Source of the DNA: Candidatus Merdiplasma excrementigallinarum
GTDB taxonomy: Bacteria; Bacillota; Clostridia; Lachnospirales; Lachnospiraceae
Direction of reading: 5' to 3'
DNA length: 64,000 bases
Assembly: GCA_018713435.1 (NCBI GenBank)
Contig: DVOS01000036.1
Location: 40,042 to 104,041 of the forward strand
A model generated the notes under the pieces. The model ran no database searches. It was not told the origin of the DNA and saw nothing but the letters and a program-made list of their open reading frames with translations. The position numbers and the translations under genes were made by a program. Shown here in pieces: positions 37,197 through 46,504 of the stretch. Each line of letters begins with the position of its first letter. The stretch's first letter is position 1.

Positions 37197-37299
37197 GCTG
37201 CAAAAAGATTTCATTGCTTCCGGTACATCCGGTGTTCACTTTGTCCTATCGACATCTGTCCACCTGGATGTACCGGAAGCATATGTACTTTTTTGCAGC
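37197..37299. repeat. Long two-part inverted repeat between convergent genes
   Basis: Outer GCTGCAAAAA/TTTTTGCAGC (10 bp) and inner TGCTTCCGGTACATCC/GGATGTACCGGAAGCA (16 bp perfect), 35-nt loop. Confidence 0.85.
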
Positions 37300-37333
37300 T
37301 TTCCTTCACATTTATGGCCGAAAGACTTCTTTG

Positions 37334-38146
37334 TCATATTATGGAAAGTTCCTTTAACAGCCTGTATATCCCGTCATGGTCATGATCGGCTGTTACATAT
37401 TCCGCTTTCTGCCGGATCTCCTCCGGCGCGTTCCCCATAGCGGCTCCCCGGCAGAGCTGCAGCATCTCCAGGTCATTGTAATTGTCCCCAAAAGCCAGGG
37501 TTTCCCGGGGGCTGATTCCCCAAAAGCGGCACAGCCATTCCACGGCCCGGGCCTTATGGATGCCTCCCGCCATAATCTCAATCAGAATGGGGGAGGACTT
37601 TGCAATCGAATGCCCCGGGAAGCGCTCCGTCAGTTTTTCTTCGATCTCCAGCGTTTTTTCCGGGTCACAGATGCACATCAGTTTGTAGATCCGGTCTCCC
37701 TCCGGCAGAGACGAAATGCTTCCTTCCCTGGCGCAGATCCCTACGATCTCTTCTTCCTTTCTGATTCGGGGATCTTTTCTGTCCTTTACGATCCACTGAT
37801 CCAGTGAATAGGCGCACCAGGCAAGAGGCAGCTGCTGCTCCTCCGCCCAGCGGATGATTTCCCCGGCCTCCTGCTGTTCCATTCCCTGCTCCCAGAGGAC
37901 CTGTCTGTTTTCATCCAGGATCAGCCCGCCGCTGCAGGCAATAAACGGGCAGCGCAGTCCGTACTGCTCCAGTATGGGATAAATCTCCCCGGGACTTCTG
38001 GCGGATACAAGGGCGAACGGGATCCCCTGCTCGTTCAGGCGCTCTATGGCCTCTATGGTCCGGGGCAGCACTTTATGATCTGAATCAAGAAACGTCCCGT
38101 CAATATCACTGAAAACCCCGCCGCATCGTTTCATTTTGCCCTCCAT
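37334..38146 (-). CDS. Cof-type HAD family hydrolase
   Basis: GVFSDIDGTFLDSDHKVLPRTIEAIERL... ALVSARSPGEI... TLAFGDNYNDLEMLQLCRGAAMGNAPEEIRQKAEYVTADHDHDGI. Confidence 0.94.
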   Translation of the reverse strand: MEGKMKRCGGVFSDIDGTFLDSDHKVLPRTIEAIERLNEQGIPFALVSARSPGEIYPILEQYGLRCPFIACSGGLILDENRQVLWEQGMEQQEAGEIIRWAEEQQLPLAWCAYSLDQWIVKDRKDPRIRKEEEIVGICAREGSISSLPEGDRIYKLMCICDPEKTLEIEEKLTERFPGHSIAKSSPILIEIMAGGIHKARAVEWLCRFWGISPRETLAFGDNYNDLEMLQLCRGAAMGNAPEEIRQKAEYVTADHDHDGIYRLLKELSII

Positions 38147-38147
38147 T

Positions 38148-38561
38148 TTACGGAAACAGTTTCAATACTTCTTCTTTTACCTCATCTGTCAGTTTGCCCG
38201 GCTCCCAGGTCAGCTTCACCTGCTTTTCGTCTCCCTTGAATCGGGGGATCAGATGGATATGGAAATGGAAAACGGTCTGCCCCGCGGCCTCTCCGTTGTT
38301 CTGCACTACATTCAGGCCGTCGCAGTTCAATCCCTTTGCCAGGACGCTTCCCACCTTCTTGGCCACCACCATGGCTTTGGCCGCCAGCTCGTCCGGCAGC
38401 TCGTACAGATTGGCGGCATGTTCCTTGGGCAGAATCAGGGCATGTCCCTTGGATGCCGGCCCCAGATCCAGTATCACCCGGAAGTCCTCGTCCTCGTAAA
38501 GAGTGGCGGAAGGGATCTCCCCGTTTGCAATTTTACAGAAAATACAGTTATCGTCTCTCAT
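38148..38561 (-). CDS. HIT family protein
   Basis: DNCIFCKIANGEIPSATLYEDEDFRVILDLGPASKGHALILPKEH... GQTVFHFHIHLIPR (HxHxH). Confidence 0.95.
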   Translation of the reverse strand: MRDDNCIFCKIANGEIPSATLYEDEDFRVILDLGPASKGHALILPKEHAANLYELPDELAAKAMVVAKKVGSVLAKGLNCDGLNVVQNNGEAAGQTVFHFHIHLIPRFKGDEKQVKLTWEPGKLTDEVKEEVLKLFP

Positions 38562-38647
38562 CTTATCTGGCCTCCTGTCTGTTTGCCCGCCCGACGCGGC
38601 TCTCCTTCTGCCGCGTCCGAAACCGGGAGTATTCGCCTATCATTATA

Positions 38648-39274
38648 TCACAGTTCCCAGGCCTCGGGTCCTGGATTTCTTCTTTTTTTGCGGTACAGCA
38701 GCACTGCCAGAAGGAAGCCTGCCGCCAGCCCGCCGATGTGCGCCGCGTTATCCGTTCCCGTATCGGCAAAGCCCTGCAGAACCATAAGAACCAGCATCAT
38801 CCCCATCCGGCCTGCCGTCCCGCTCCCCACCTGGCCTCTGCCCCGAAGCACCACATAGAAAAGGGCGCCCATCACTCCGAAAATCGCCCCGGAAGCCCCC
38901 GCTGATACCGCGAAGCTGCCGCTCCTTAGTTCCAGTCCCATGGAAAGCAGGTTGCCTGCCAATCCGGCCCCCAGATAAATCACCGCGTATCGGACAGAGC
39001 CTACGATCTCTTCCAGATAATTGCCCATGAGCAGCAGACAGAGCATATTGTAGGCGATATGGTAAATGCCGAAATGGAGAAACATCCCCGTAAACAGCCG
39101 GTAATATTCTCCTTCCAGGATAGCCGGCGTATAACAGGCTCCGTGCCGGAGCATAAAATATCCGTCCTCCGTGTCTCCCATGGCGGAGAGCACCAGAAAG
39201 ACAAGAATGTTGGCCGCCGCAAGAAGCAGATTCACTTTGTTTTTTGATCTGAAAAAATTTTCTAAGCCGTTCAT
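38648..39274 (-). CDS. Rhomboid family intramembrane serine protease
   Basis: YRLFTGMFLHFGIYHIAYNMLCLLLMGNYLE... VSAGASGAIFGVMGALF... NAAHIGGLAAGFLL. Confidence 0.93.
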   Translation of the reverse strand: MNGLENFFRSKNKVNLLLAAANILVFLVLSAMGDTEDGYFMLRHGACYTPAILEGEYYRLFTGMFLHFGIYHIAYNMLCLLLMGNYLEEIVGSVRYAVIYLGAGLAGNLLSMGLELRSGSFAVSAGASGAIFGVMGALFYVVLRGRGQVGSGTAGRMGMMLVLMVLQGFADTGTDNAAHIGGLAAGFLLAVLLYRKKRRNPGPEAWEL

Positions 39275-39319
39275 TCTTTCAGTATAGCCCCCGACGGGGC
39301 AAAAAACAAGCGGCGTTCC

Positions 39320-40735
39320 TTAAAATTCCCTGATTTTCACCCGATAATGGAGGTTTGCAAAGCTGACTCTGTCTCCGCTGCACAGGCGCCGTTTTTCATT
39401 GGGATGAAGCCTCTCGCCGTTTACAAAGGTTCCGTTCATGGAGTTCAGATCCGTCACAAAACCGCACTCTTCTGTCCGTTCCAGCCTGGCATGGACCCGG
39501 CTGACCGCCTCCATCCTCACCCACAGATCTACCTGGTCCCGCTTTTTTCCCAGCAGGGCCGTGCTTCCTTCCACCTCCAGATCCGGATATTTTTCCGGTT
39601 CCTGGCTCACCAGCCGAAGCCGGGCGCGAAAGGCCGGCTCCGTCAGGCACCGGGTCTCACCCTCCGGCTCCCTGTCCGGAAAAACGGCCGGCTTTGAAGC
39701 CGCCGGTTCCTCTTTGCCGGCGTAAATTTCCGCCAGCACCGCCTCCATAAAAGCATCCTCATCTTCCTCTTCCTCATCTTCCGGCCATATTTTTTTCTCT
39801 CTGTCCTTTCTTCCCGCAGCCGCCCGGTAAATCCCCCATATCACAGCCAGACAGAAAAAAGCCAGCCCGCCGGTCTGGGTCAGATCCAGATCCGCCAGAT
39901 ACACGATCCCCATAAAAATTCCGGTGCCTGCGGCTACCGCCAAACCGCACAGCGCCAGACTGGCCGCTTTCTTCTTTTTTTCGCCCGGCTTCCGGTTCTG
40001 CCCCGGCTCTTTTCTTCCCCTCTTTTCCTGCCGTCCCGGTCCTTTTTTCTCTTTCTTCTCTTTCTTTTCCTGCCGTTCCGGAAGCACCCTTCCTTCTTCT
40101 TTTTTAAAATCCCCTTCTGTCCGCCCGGCCTCCTTTTCTTTCACGCTCCTGCCCTCCGGTTCTGTGGAAAACGCGGCGGCCCCTTTCAGCACTTCCCCCA
40201 GGCTGAAATTATCCGCTGAAACCCGGGCAAACAGTTCATACCCCAGGTCCACCGCCCGCCGGTCTCCATGGTCCAGCCTTTTAAGGAGAAATTCCGCCAG
40301 ACGGCGGAAGCCTTCCTGGCCCCGCTCCTCCCCGCCTTCGTTTCCCGGCATGTAGCAAAGCCAGATCTTCCCCGTATTCATGTCTGAGAATACATACTCC
40401 GGGGCAAAAATAAGCGCCTGTCCATCCAGCAGATAAGGACGCATCCGCTCCAGCACCTGGCTGATGCCGTACAGCAGGCTTTCCATAGCGGCGCTCTTCA
40501 TGGTGCGGGTCTCATACAGATGGGTCAGGGGCTGCTTTGAGGTAATCTCATAGTACAGATAAATTTTTCCGTCCATTTTTCTTACGCTCAGGGGAAGAAG
40601 CCCCTCGATCTGATTTTTCTCCAGCATCCGCACGGTATACTCTTCCCCGGTTATTCCCGGCGTCTCCGTAATCATATAATTCCGGTTCAGATCTCTCTGA
40701 TAACTTACTTCCAAGATTTCACCCCTTTGCAGCAT
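39320..40735 (-). CDS. FHA-domain protein with N-terminal DUF6382-like region (Tad locus)
   Basis: C-terminal FHA 'STALLGKKRDQVDLWVRMEAVSRVHARLERTEECGFVTDLNSMNGTFVNGERL'; two TM segments in the middle. Confidence 0.88.
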   Translation of the reverse strand: MLQRGEILEVSYQRDLNRNYMITETPGITGEEYTVRMLEKNQIEGLLPLSVRKMDGKIYLYYEITSKQPLTHLYETRTMKSAAMESLLYGISQVLERMRPYLLDGQALIFAPEYVFSDMNTGKIWLCYMPGNEGGEERGQEGFRRLAEFLLKRLDHGDRRAVDLGYELFARVSADNFSLGEVLKGAAAFSTEPEGRSVKEKEAGRTEGDFKKEEGRVLPERQEKKEKKEKKGPGRQEKRGRKEPGQNRKPGEKKKKAASLALCGLAVAAGTGIFMGIVYLADLDLTQTGGLAFFCLAVIWGIYRAAAGRKDREKKIWPEDEEEEDEDAFMEAVLAEIYAGKEEPAASKPAVFPDREPEGETRCLTEPAFRARLRLVSQEPEKYPDLEVEGSTALLGKKRDQVDLWVRMEAVSRVHARLERTEECGFVTDLNSMNGTFVNGERLHPNEKRRLCSGDRVSFANLHYRVKIREF

Positions 40736-41195
40736 CCAGCATAGCCCGCAGTCCCCTGACTTTCCGTATTGTCCCGGCAGGATCCTGCAGCTTTCTGGTC
40801 CAGCTTTTTTCTATCCGGCCCAGGTCCTCTCCCAGCAGCCGCCCAACCAGGCCCGGCACATAGAAGTTTCCGCTGCAGGATACTTTCACTTCCGACTCTG
40901 AAACAGCCAGGGTCATGCTGCTGTCCCTGGTTCCGAGAAGCCGTCCCTGCAGCAGTTTTTTTCGTTTCTGTTCCATAAGCGCCTCCCTGTCAGGCTCCGT
41001 CCGAAGCGTACTTCCCACCGCCGCCAGTTCGCAGGCGGCCCCCTGCATCACAGCACAGTCATGCAGATAGAAGCTGCCGTACAGCAGCGCGGTCAGCACC
41101 GGAATAATAAGAGTCATCAGCAGGGCCGCCTCCACCGTAAAACTTCCTTTTTCTTCCGCCACCGGCCATTCCTCCCTTCTAGTTTCCGAATCCAC
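40719..41195 (-). CDS. TadE-like pseudopilin
   Basis: EKGSFTVEAALLMTLIIPVLTALLYGSFYLHD, prepilin-like N-terminus with conserved Glu. Confidence 0.8.
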   Translation of the reverse strand: MDSETRREEWPVAEEKGSFTVEAALLMTLIIPVLTALLYGSFYLHDCAVMQGAACELAAVGSTLRTEPDREALMEQKRKKLLQGRLLGTRDSSMTLAVSESEVKVSCSGNFYVPGLVGRLLGEDLGRIEKSWTRKLQDPAGTIRKVRGLRAMLDAAKG

Positions 41196-41637
41196 TCTGT
41201 CTGAGAACCCCGGCCATCACACAGATCTGCGCGGCAAACAGAAACGGCACAAAAGGAATCGCGTCCTTTCTTCCCGCCTTCTTAAACAGGAGCAGAATGG
41301 CAGACCAGACCGCCGCCAGGCATACTGCCAGGGCAAAAACGCAGAAGGTCTGCGCAAATCCCACCGCCGCGCCGCAGGCCGCTACCGTCAGCCCGTCTCC
41401 GTACCCGATGGCCTCCCCGGTCAGTCTGGCCGCCGCCAGCAGTCCCAGCCCCACCAGGATCCCCCCAAAGAGGCTGATCCAGTCCGCGTCCCTTAAAAGG
41501 ATGTGGAACAGAAGCATCCCGGCGGCAAAAATCAGCGGAACCGGCCTTCGAATCCTTTTGCTTTTAAAATCCGCTGCCCCGCAGATACCCAGAAATACTG
41601 CCGTCAGTATCTGGGCCCAGATTCTGCCTTCTTCCAT
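41179..41637 (-). CDS. A24-type prepilin peptidase (TadV/CpaA-like), copy 1
   Basis: ICGAADFKSKRIRRPVPL... TGEAIGYGDGLTVAACGAAVGF (D in 'ADFKS', GYGD). Confidence 0.82.
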   Translation of the reverse strand: MEEGRIWAQILTAVFLGICGAADFKSKRIRRPVPLIFAAGMLLFHILLRDADWISLFGGILVGLGLLAAARLTGEAIGYGDGLTVAACGAAVGFAQTFCVFALAVCLAAVWSAILLLFKKAGRKDAIPFVPFLFAAQICVMAGVLRQSGFGN

Positions 41638-41656
41638 ACACCCTCCTTTTCCCTGC

Positions 41657-42574
41657 TTATCCCACGGTCTGCCCGCATCTGGAACAGGCCCTCATGTGGG
41701 AGACGTCCTCCAGATCCACTTCTTTAATCGTTCTCTTCAGACCGCTGCATTCCAGCGTCGAATGGTATTTGTTTCCGTCGCTGGTAATATATACCCGGCT
41801 TCCTGCTTTGTCCCCACATTTTTCGCAGGGATCGTACCCGGCTCCGTATGTATTTCGCAGGCTGTCCACCTGACTTGCGGACACCGGCCGGATGGTCAGC
41901 TTAATATGGCTGCACTGCAGGTCCCGGTGGTAGACCGTTCCGAATTCTGTCACATACACCTTAACGCCTGTCCCGTCCTGCCCGGCGTTTCCCGCCGTAC
42001 CGTCTGATCCGGCCCGGCCGGTCCAGGCCCTTACGCTCCCCCGCTGCAGGAAGAAAACCCCCGGTATTTTCACACCTCTCACCACAGTCTTTACCTGGTA
42101 GGTCATCACCAGATCCACCATCTGCTCCTCCTTCAGGAAAGACGAGAGAAGGAAGTTTACGTTCTTGACATTCTCTGGATTTCCCGCTTTCCCCAGCACC
42201 TGGCTCTGGGCATAGACCGCGGAAAGTCCGGCAGCCAGAACGCCGGGGCCCTCTTCATCGTCAGCCGCGTACGCCGCTGCCGCCAGCTCCTGGGCGGTCT
42301 CGCACAGGGCGCTTCCAAATTTCCCCGCCGTCTCCATCACCTGGATAAACTGCATACAGGCGGCCATGCACAGCACGAAAACAGGAAGAACCACAGCGGC
42401 CTCTACGGTAAGGGCCGCTTTAAGCGGAGCAAGAAAGAATGCTCTTCTTCTGCCCGGAATCGCCTTTTTTATTTTGGGAGAGAGAGTTTCCTTTCTTAGA
42501 AAAGCTGTGTTCGAACCTTTTCGAACCGTACTTTGACAGGATATAGAGATATGCATTCGGCATCCAAAGAGCAT
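41657..42574 (-). CDS. TadE-like pseudopilin fused to two tandem Cys/His metal-binding-like modules
   Basis: LKAALTVEAAVVLPVFVLCMAACMQF; C-terminal repeats VYVTEFGTVYHRDLQCSHI...YDPCEKCG and VYITSDGNKYHSTLECSGL...RACSRCG. Confidence 0.78.
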   Translation of the reverse strand: MLFGCRMHISISCQSTVRKGSNTAFLRKETLSPKIKKAIPGRRRAFFLAPLKAALTVEAAVVLPVFVLCMAACMQFIQVMETAGKFGSALCETAQELAAAAYAADDEEGPGVLAAGLSAVYAQSQVLGKAGNPENVKNVNFLLSSFLKEEQMVDLVMTYQVKTVVRGVKIPGVFFLQRGSVRAWTGRAGSDGTAGNAGQDGTGVKVYVTEFGTVYHRDLQCSHIKLTIRPVSASQVDSLRNTYGAGYDPCEKCGDKAGSRVYITSDGNKYHSTLECSGLKRTIKEVDLEDVSHMRACSRCGQTVG

Positions 42575-42589
42575 TCTTTCTCACCCCGC

Positions 42590-44140
42590 TTAGTTTTCAT
42601 AGGTAAAACCGCTGTCTGCTGTCACCAAAAGCCCGGAAGAGGGCACTCCCAGAAACACGGCCGGCACCCTGGCAAACACCGGACGGATCCTCCAGGAGGA
42701 CCGGGCGCGTATGCCCACCACGCAGTGGTCCGCCTGGAAATTGGAAAGGCCCGGCACAGAGGAAAGATTCAGTTCCACCAGATCCACCGCCCGCTTCTTC
42801 TGCGTGGAAACAGACTGCAAATTCAGCAGAATACGAAGGTGCGCCCGGTAGTCCTCCCCTTCTTTCCTGGAAGCCCCGTCCTCCCGCAGAAGCCCCTCTA
42901 TGTTTGTTAGCTTATCCAGGGTAAGCCGCCAGGTAGCCTCTGTCTTTGCCATGGGAACGCTTCCGCCGTCCATCAGGGTTTTTACATCCAGCATACTTTC
43001 CCCATAGGCCCAGGAGAGCAGAAGGGCATGCTTCATAACGGTAATCAGGGGCGGAACGCCCAGCCATCCCACCAGCAGGGCAGCCAGAGCTCCCGCCTGC
43101 GTATTCATCTCTCGGTTGGCCACGCAGTACACATAATTGCAGCCCTCCCGCAGCAAAAGGAGTTTGTTCACCACTGTCTTCAGATTTTCCCGGTCTGACC
43201 GTTTTCCGCCGATCACATACTCTATCTGATAGTTCAGCTTTTCGCCCTCTTTCCTGTCCTGATAGCCGGGAAAATGATCCAGCAGATATTCCCGGAAAAG
43301 CAGGTTGGCGGTCAGGCCTCCGTTTTCAGAAGGCAGTTCCATGGTACCGGTTTTCTTCCTTCTCTTGGAGGCAATCTGGCTTTTGGATACAGTCTGCCCG
43401 GACACGCCGTACTTGCTGCAAAGCACATCCAGCATACTTTTGCTCTTCAGCTGTTCCACCGCATCAAAAGGGTTCTCCGCGTCCGGCGCCTGGGACGGCT
43501 GGCCGCCTACAATTACCATGCTCCCGTCCCCGGCGCTTTCCGCCTGGGCCGCCTGCTCCTCCAGCTCTTTTTTCTTCTCCGCTTCCTGCTGCTCCAGATT
43601 CTCCATCTGCTCCTGCGAACTGTTTTCGTTTCGTTTAAATTCTTCCTGGTCGCTTTTGGCTGACTGGGCATCGTGGTGGTACTGAAACAGTTTCCCGATG
43701 GTTCCCGTCACCGCGGTCTGCTTCATATAGGAGACCGCCTGCTGGTAAAAGGCTTCTCCGCCCCGGTCCGTCAGGAGAGCGTACTCCAGAATCTCGCTCT
43801 CCTGAAGTTCCAGCTGCCAGGGCTCAAAGCACAGGCCGGCCAGCCCCTTTACCTCCTTTCCGGCATTTTTCCCCATGAAATCCCGAAGCCTGTCATTGAC
43901 CCGGTCCATGGAAAAATCTCCCGTCCCGTAGGAGGCATCCAGGGCAAAAATCTCATACTCTTCCAGGAGCCTTTTTTCAAACTCTCCAAACACGGAATAA
44001 TTTCCCATGTCCGCAATATTGGCCGCCTGCGCCCTGGCTCCCTGGATCCTGGCGGATTCCGCCGCGGTACAGATGAGGGACAGAAACAGCACGCTGACCA
44101 GGCTGAAAAAAACCGTGATGGCTCCCCTTTCTTTTCTCAT
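42590..44140 (-). CDS. TadG-like protein (DUF5702-like)
   Basis: MRKERGAITVFFSLVSVLFLSLICTAAESARIQGARAQAANIADMGNYSVFGEF. Confidence 0.82.
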   Translation of the reverse strand: MRKERGAITVFFSLVSVLFLSLICTAAESARIQGARAQAANIADMGNYSVFGEFEKRLLEEYEIFALDASYGTGDFSMDRVNDRLRDFMGKNAGKEVKGLAGLCFEPWQLELQESEILEYALLTDRGGEAFYQQAVSYMKQTAVTGTIGKLFQYHHDAQSAKSDQEEFKRNENSSQEQMENLEQQEAEKKKELEEQAAQAESAGDGSMVIVGGQPSQAPDAENPFDAVEQLKSKSMLDVLCSKYGVSGQTVSKSQIASKRRKKTGTMELPSENGGLTANLLFREYLLDHFPGYQDRKEGEKLNYQIEYVIGGKRSDRENLKTVVNKLLLLREGCNYVYCVANREMNTQAGALAALLVGWLGVPPLITVMKHALLLSWAYGESMLDVKTLMDGGSVPMAKTEATWRLTLDKLTNIEGLLREDGASRKEGEDYRAHLRILLNLQSVSTQKKRAVDLVELNLSSVPGLSNFQADHCVVGIRARSSWRIRPVFARVPAVFLGVPSSGLLVTADSGFTYEN

Positions 44141-44157
44141 CTGTACCTCCTCCTTTG

Positions 44158-44334
44158 TCAGATACTGTTGCTCTGGCTGGTAATCTTGCCCAGTATGCTG
44201 TTCACCAGGCTGGTGAGCTGCTTTTTAAAGATAATCACAAGAGAGATCAGAACCACCAGTATCAGAATAATCTCCACAATTCCGACTCCGTCCTGTTCCC
44301 GAAGAAAAGAAACGATATGTCCCTGTTTTCCCAT
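44158..44334 (-). CDS. Flp1-family type IVb pilin (58 aa)
   Basis: Translated MGKQGHIVSFLREQDGVGIVEIILILVVLISLVIIFKKQLTSLVNSILGKITSQSNSI; prepilin motif G|VGIVE. Absent from ORF track (under 60 aa). Confidence 0.9.
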   Translation of the reverse strand: MGKQGHIVSFLREQDGVGIVEIILILVVLISLVIIFKKQLTSLVNSILGKITSQSNSI

Positions 44335-44366
44335 CTACTTCCTCCCTTCCCGCCATGCGTTCTCCG

Positions 44367-45722
44367 TTACATTGACAGAAAAGCCGGTACAATCAGAACC
44401 GTCAGCACAACCCCGAACATCATTGCCATGGGAAACAGCAGCTTTGTCCCCGCCTGTTCTCCCAGCTTTCTGGCCATATTCTGGCGCTCTTCCATGGAAG
44501 AGGCCGCTTCCTTTTCCAGAATGGATGCCAGTCCTTTGGAGCCTTTTTTCAGGTTCTGGGACAAAAGGGAGCCCAGCTTGATATACTGGGGGAGGCCGCA
44601 CCGCCTGCCGAAATTTTCGTAGGCCGTGCTCTCCGGCACCCCGCTCTTCATCTCGCCGCAGGCAAACAGCATTTCCTCATAGGCGTACCGGATCTGGCCG
44701 GTACGGTTTTTCCGATACTCTGCCGCGATTTTCAGAAACGTTCCCCGGATGGTCAGGCCGGCTCCCAGAAGCATGGTCATTTTCCACATCAGTTCCGGGT
44801 AGTCCAGCGCCATCTGCAGCCTGCGCTCCCCGGCCTTCTGCCGGACCTTCTGGTCCCGCTGCAGCCAGAGGCAGAGCGGCAGAATGACAGTCAGGGCCAG
44901 AAAGAGGGGAACCAGCGCCTCCCTCTGCCGCAGCCAGGTTGCCTTCCGCCCTTCTACCTGCCCGGGCAGGTCAAGGACCTCATCCCGGGCCCCCTCTTCG
45001 TCTGCCCGCTTCACTTCGCTTTCCACCGCCTGCCAAAGCTGCTCCTGTTCTGACAGTACCGGAGGGTAGACACAGACCGCCGTCTCATAAATCAGCTCCT
45101 GCTCCTGGCAGGTGAGAACCGCCTGTATCTCCACCACGCTCCCCTGTTCATCCGGCTGTCCGGTGATCTGCCCATTCTCATCAATCATTCCGTAGGGCAT
45201 TGTCATCCATTCAACCGTCACTGCCCCGTTTTCCAGGGAGGATGGAAAATTCAGCCCGCTTCTCACCGCGTCCAGCGATTCATTTTCTCCCGGCAGAAGC
45301 TCCTCCAGTGTATCTCTGCCCTTTTCCAGCAGTTCTTCCGCCTGTCGGCTGGTGTATCTGCGTCCCTGCACGGTCACAGTCATCTCAAACGGCTGCGTCT
45401 CCCCTTCCAGCTGCACCTCCAGCTCCTCTTTTCTGTCGCCCATCCCGTATCCCGGCCGCTGCAGCTGATTGTTTTCCACAAGCCGGCTGCCTCGGTCCAC
45501 GGTGAAATAAACCACAGCGCACAGCAGTCCCATAACCGCCCCGAGAAGGAGGCAGTCCGCGATTTTTTTCGCGTAATATGCCCTTCCCGCCTGCCGTTTC
45601 CGTCCGGCCAGCGCTGTCAGATCTCCCACCAGCCCTTTATTTTTTCCTTCCGGACTCGCCATTCCCCATTTATCCGCAAGAAATTCTCCCAGTCTGAGAA
45701 GTGGATTTTTCGGTGCTTTCAT
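44367..45722 (-). CDS. tadC: Type II/IV secretion system F-domain protein (TadC-like)
   Basis: DYPELMWKMTMLLGAGLTIRGTFLKIAAEYRKNR... YEEMLFACGEMKSGVPESTAYENFGRRCGLPQYIKLGSLLSQNLKKGSKGL. Confidence 0.85.
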   Translation of the reverse strand: MKAPKNPLLRLGEFLADKWGMASPEGKNKGLVGDLTALAGRKRQAGRAYYAKKIADCLLLGAVMGLLCAVVYFTVDRGSRLVENNQLQRPGYGMGDRKEELEVQLEGETQPFEMTVTVQGRRYTSRQAEELLEKGRDTLEELLPGENESLDAVRSGLNFPSSLENGAVTVEWMTMPYGMIDENGQITGQPDEQGSVVEIQAVLTCQEQELIYETAVCVYPPVLSEQEQLWQAVESEVKRADEEGARDEVLDLPGQVEGRKATWLRQREALVPLFLALTVILPLCLWLQRDQKVRQKAGERRLQMALDYPELMWKMTMLLGAGLTIRGTFLKIAAEYRKNRTGQIRYAYEEMLFACGEMKSGVPESTAYENFGRRCGLPQYIKLGSLLSQNLKKGSKGLASILEKEAASSMEERQNMARKLGEQAGTKLLFPMAMMFGVVLTVLIVPAFLSM

Positions 45723-45755
45723 ACTTCATCTCCGTCCTGCTTCTGTCTTCACCTT

Positions 45756-46415
45756 CTATACCTCTATCGTCATAATTTTCCTGCCCCACAGGCAGGCAGC
45801 CCCATAGATTGCAAGGCAGACTGCCATCACGATTTTTCCTGCCGGACTGGTGTACATAACCTCCAGAAACTCCGGCGAGGTGAGGGAAACGTACCCCAGA
45901 ATCAGCATGGGTATCGCACTCATCATGTTCTGCTCCATCATCTTGCCCGCCAGCGTGGTTTCGATCTCCATCCGGGTCTCCTGCCGCTGCTGAATGCTGG
46001 ATATGGTGTTTCGCATAATCGCCATCAGATCCCCTCCGGTCCGCTTCGCCGTGTAAAAAACTTCCGCAAAATTTCGGATATCCTCCACCCGGCTTCTCTC
46101 CCCCAGATCCTCCAGCAGCGATTCGATAGAACGGTTCAGCCCGGTCTGTACTGTCAGATATGTAAATTCCGACACAATAAAGGATTCTTCGGAATAAATC
46201 TTTTTCAGTTCCTTCAGAGCCTCCCCGAAAGCGTTCTCCACCGCGTATCCGGCCTGAAGAGACGTACACACCAGCTGTATCCCTGTCAGAAACTGCTCCT
46301 GCATATCCCTTCCCCGCCGGCGGACCAGCTGCCTTTTCCGGTCCTTCAGAAAAAGAGGCAGTCCGCCAAGGAAAAGAAGCCAGGGGATCCAGGCGCGGAA
46401 GAACAGGAAACTCAC
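45756..46415 (-). CDS. tadB: Type II secretion F-domain protein (TadB-like)
   Basis: EQFLTGIQLVCTSLQAGYAVENAFGEALKEL... RNFAEVFYTAKRTGGDLMAIMRNTISSIQQRQETRMEIETTLAGKMMEQNMM. Confidence 0.87.
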   Translation of the reverse strand: MSFLFFRAWIPWLLFLGGLPLFLKDRKRQLVRRRGRDMQEQFLTGIQLVCTSLQAGYAVENAFGEALKELKKIYSEESFIVSEFTYLTVQTGLNRSIESLLEDLGERSRVEDIRNFAEVFYTAKRTGGDLMAIMRNTISSIQQRQETRMEIETTLAGKMMEQNMMSAIPMLILGYVSLTSPEFLEVMYTSPAGKIVMAVCLAIYGAACLWGRKIMTIEV

Positions 46416-46504
46416 GGCCGCGTCCAGCCCCAGATAAATGAGACTGTAAAAAACTCCTTCTCTGAAAGACAGGCGGTACCGGCCGTAATCCCGGGCCGGC
46501 CTGT

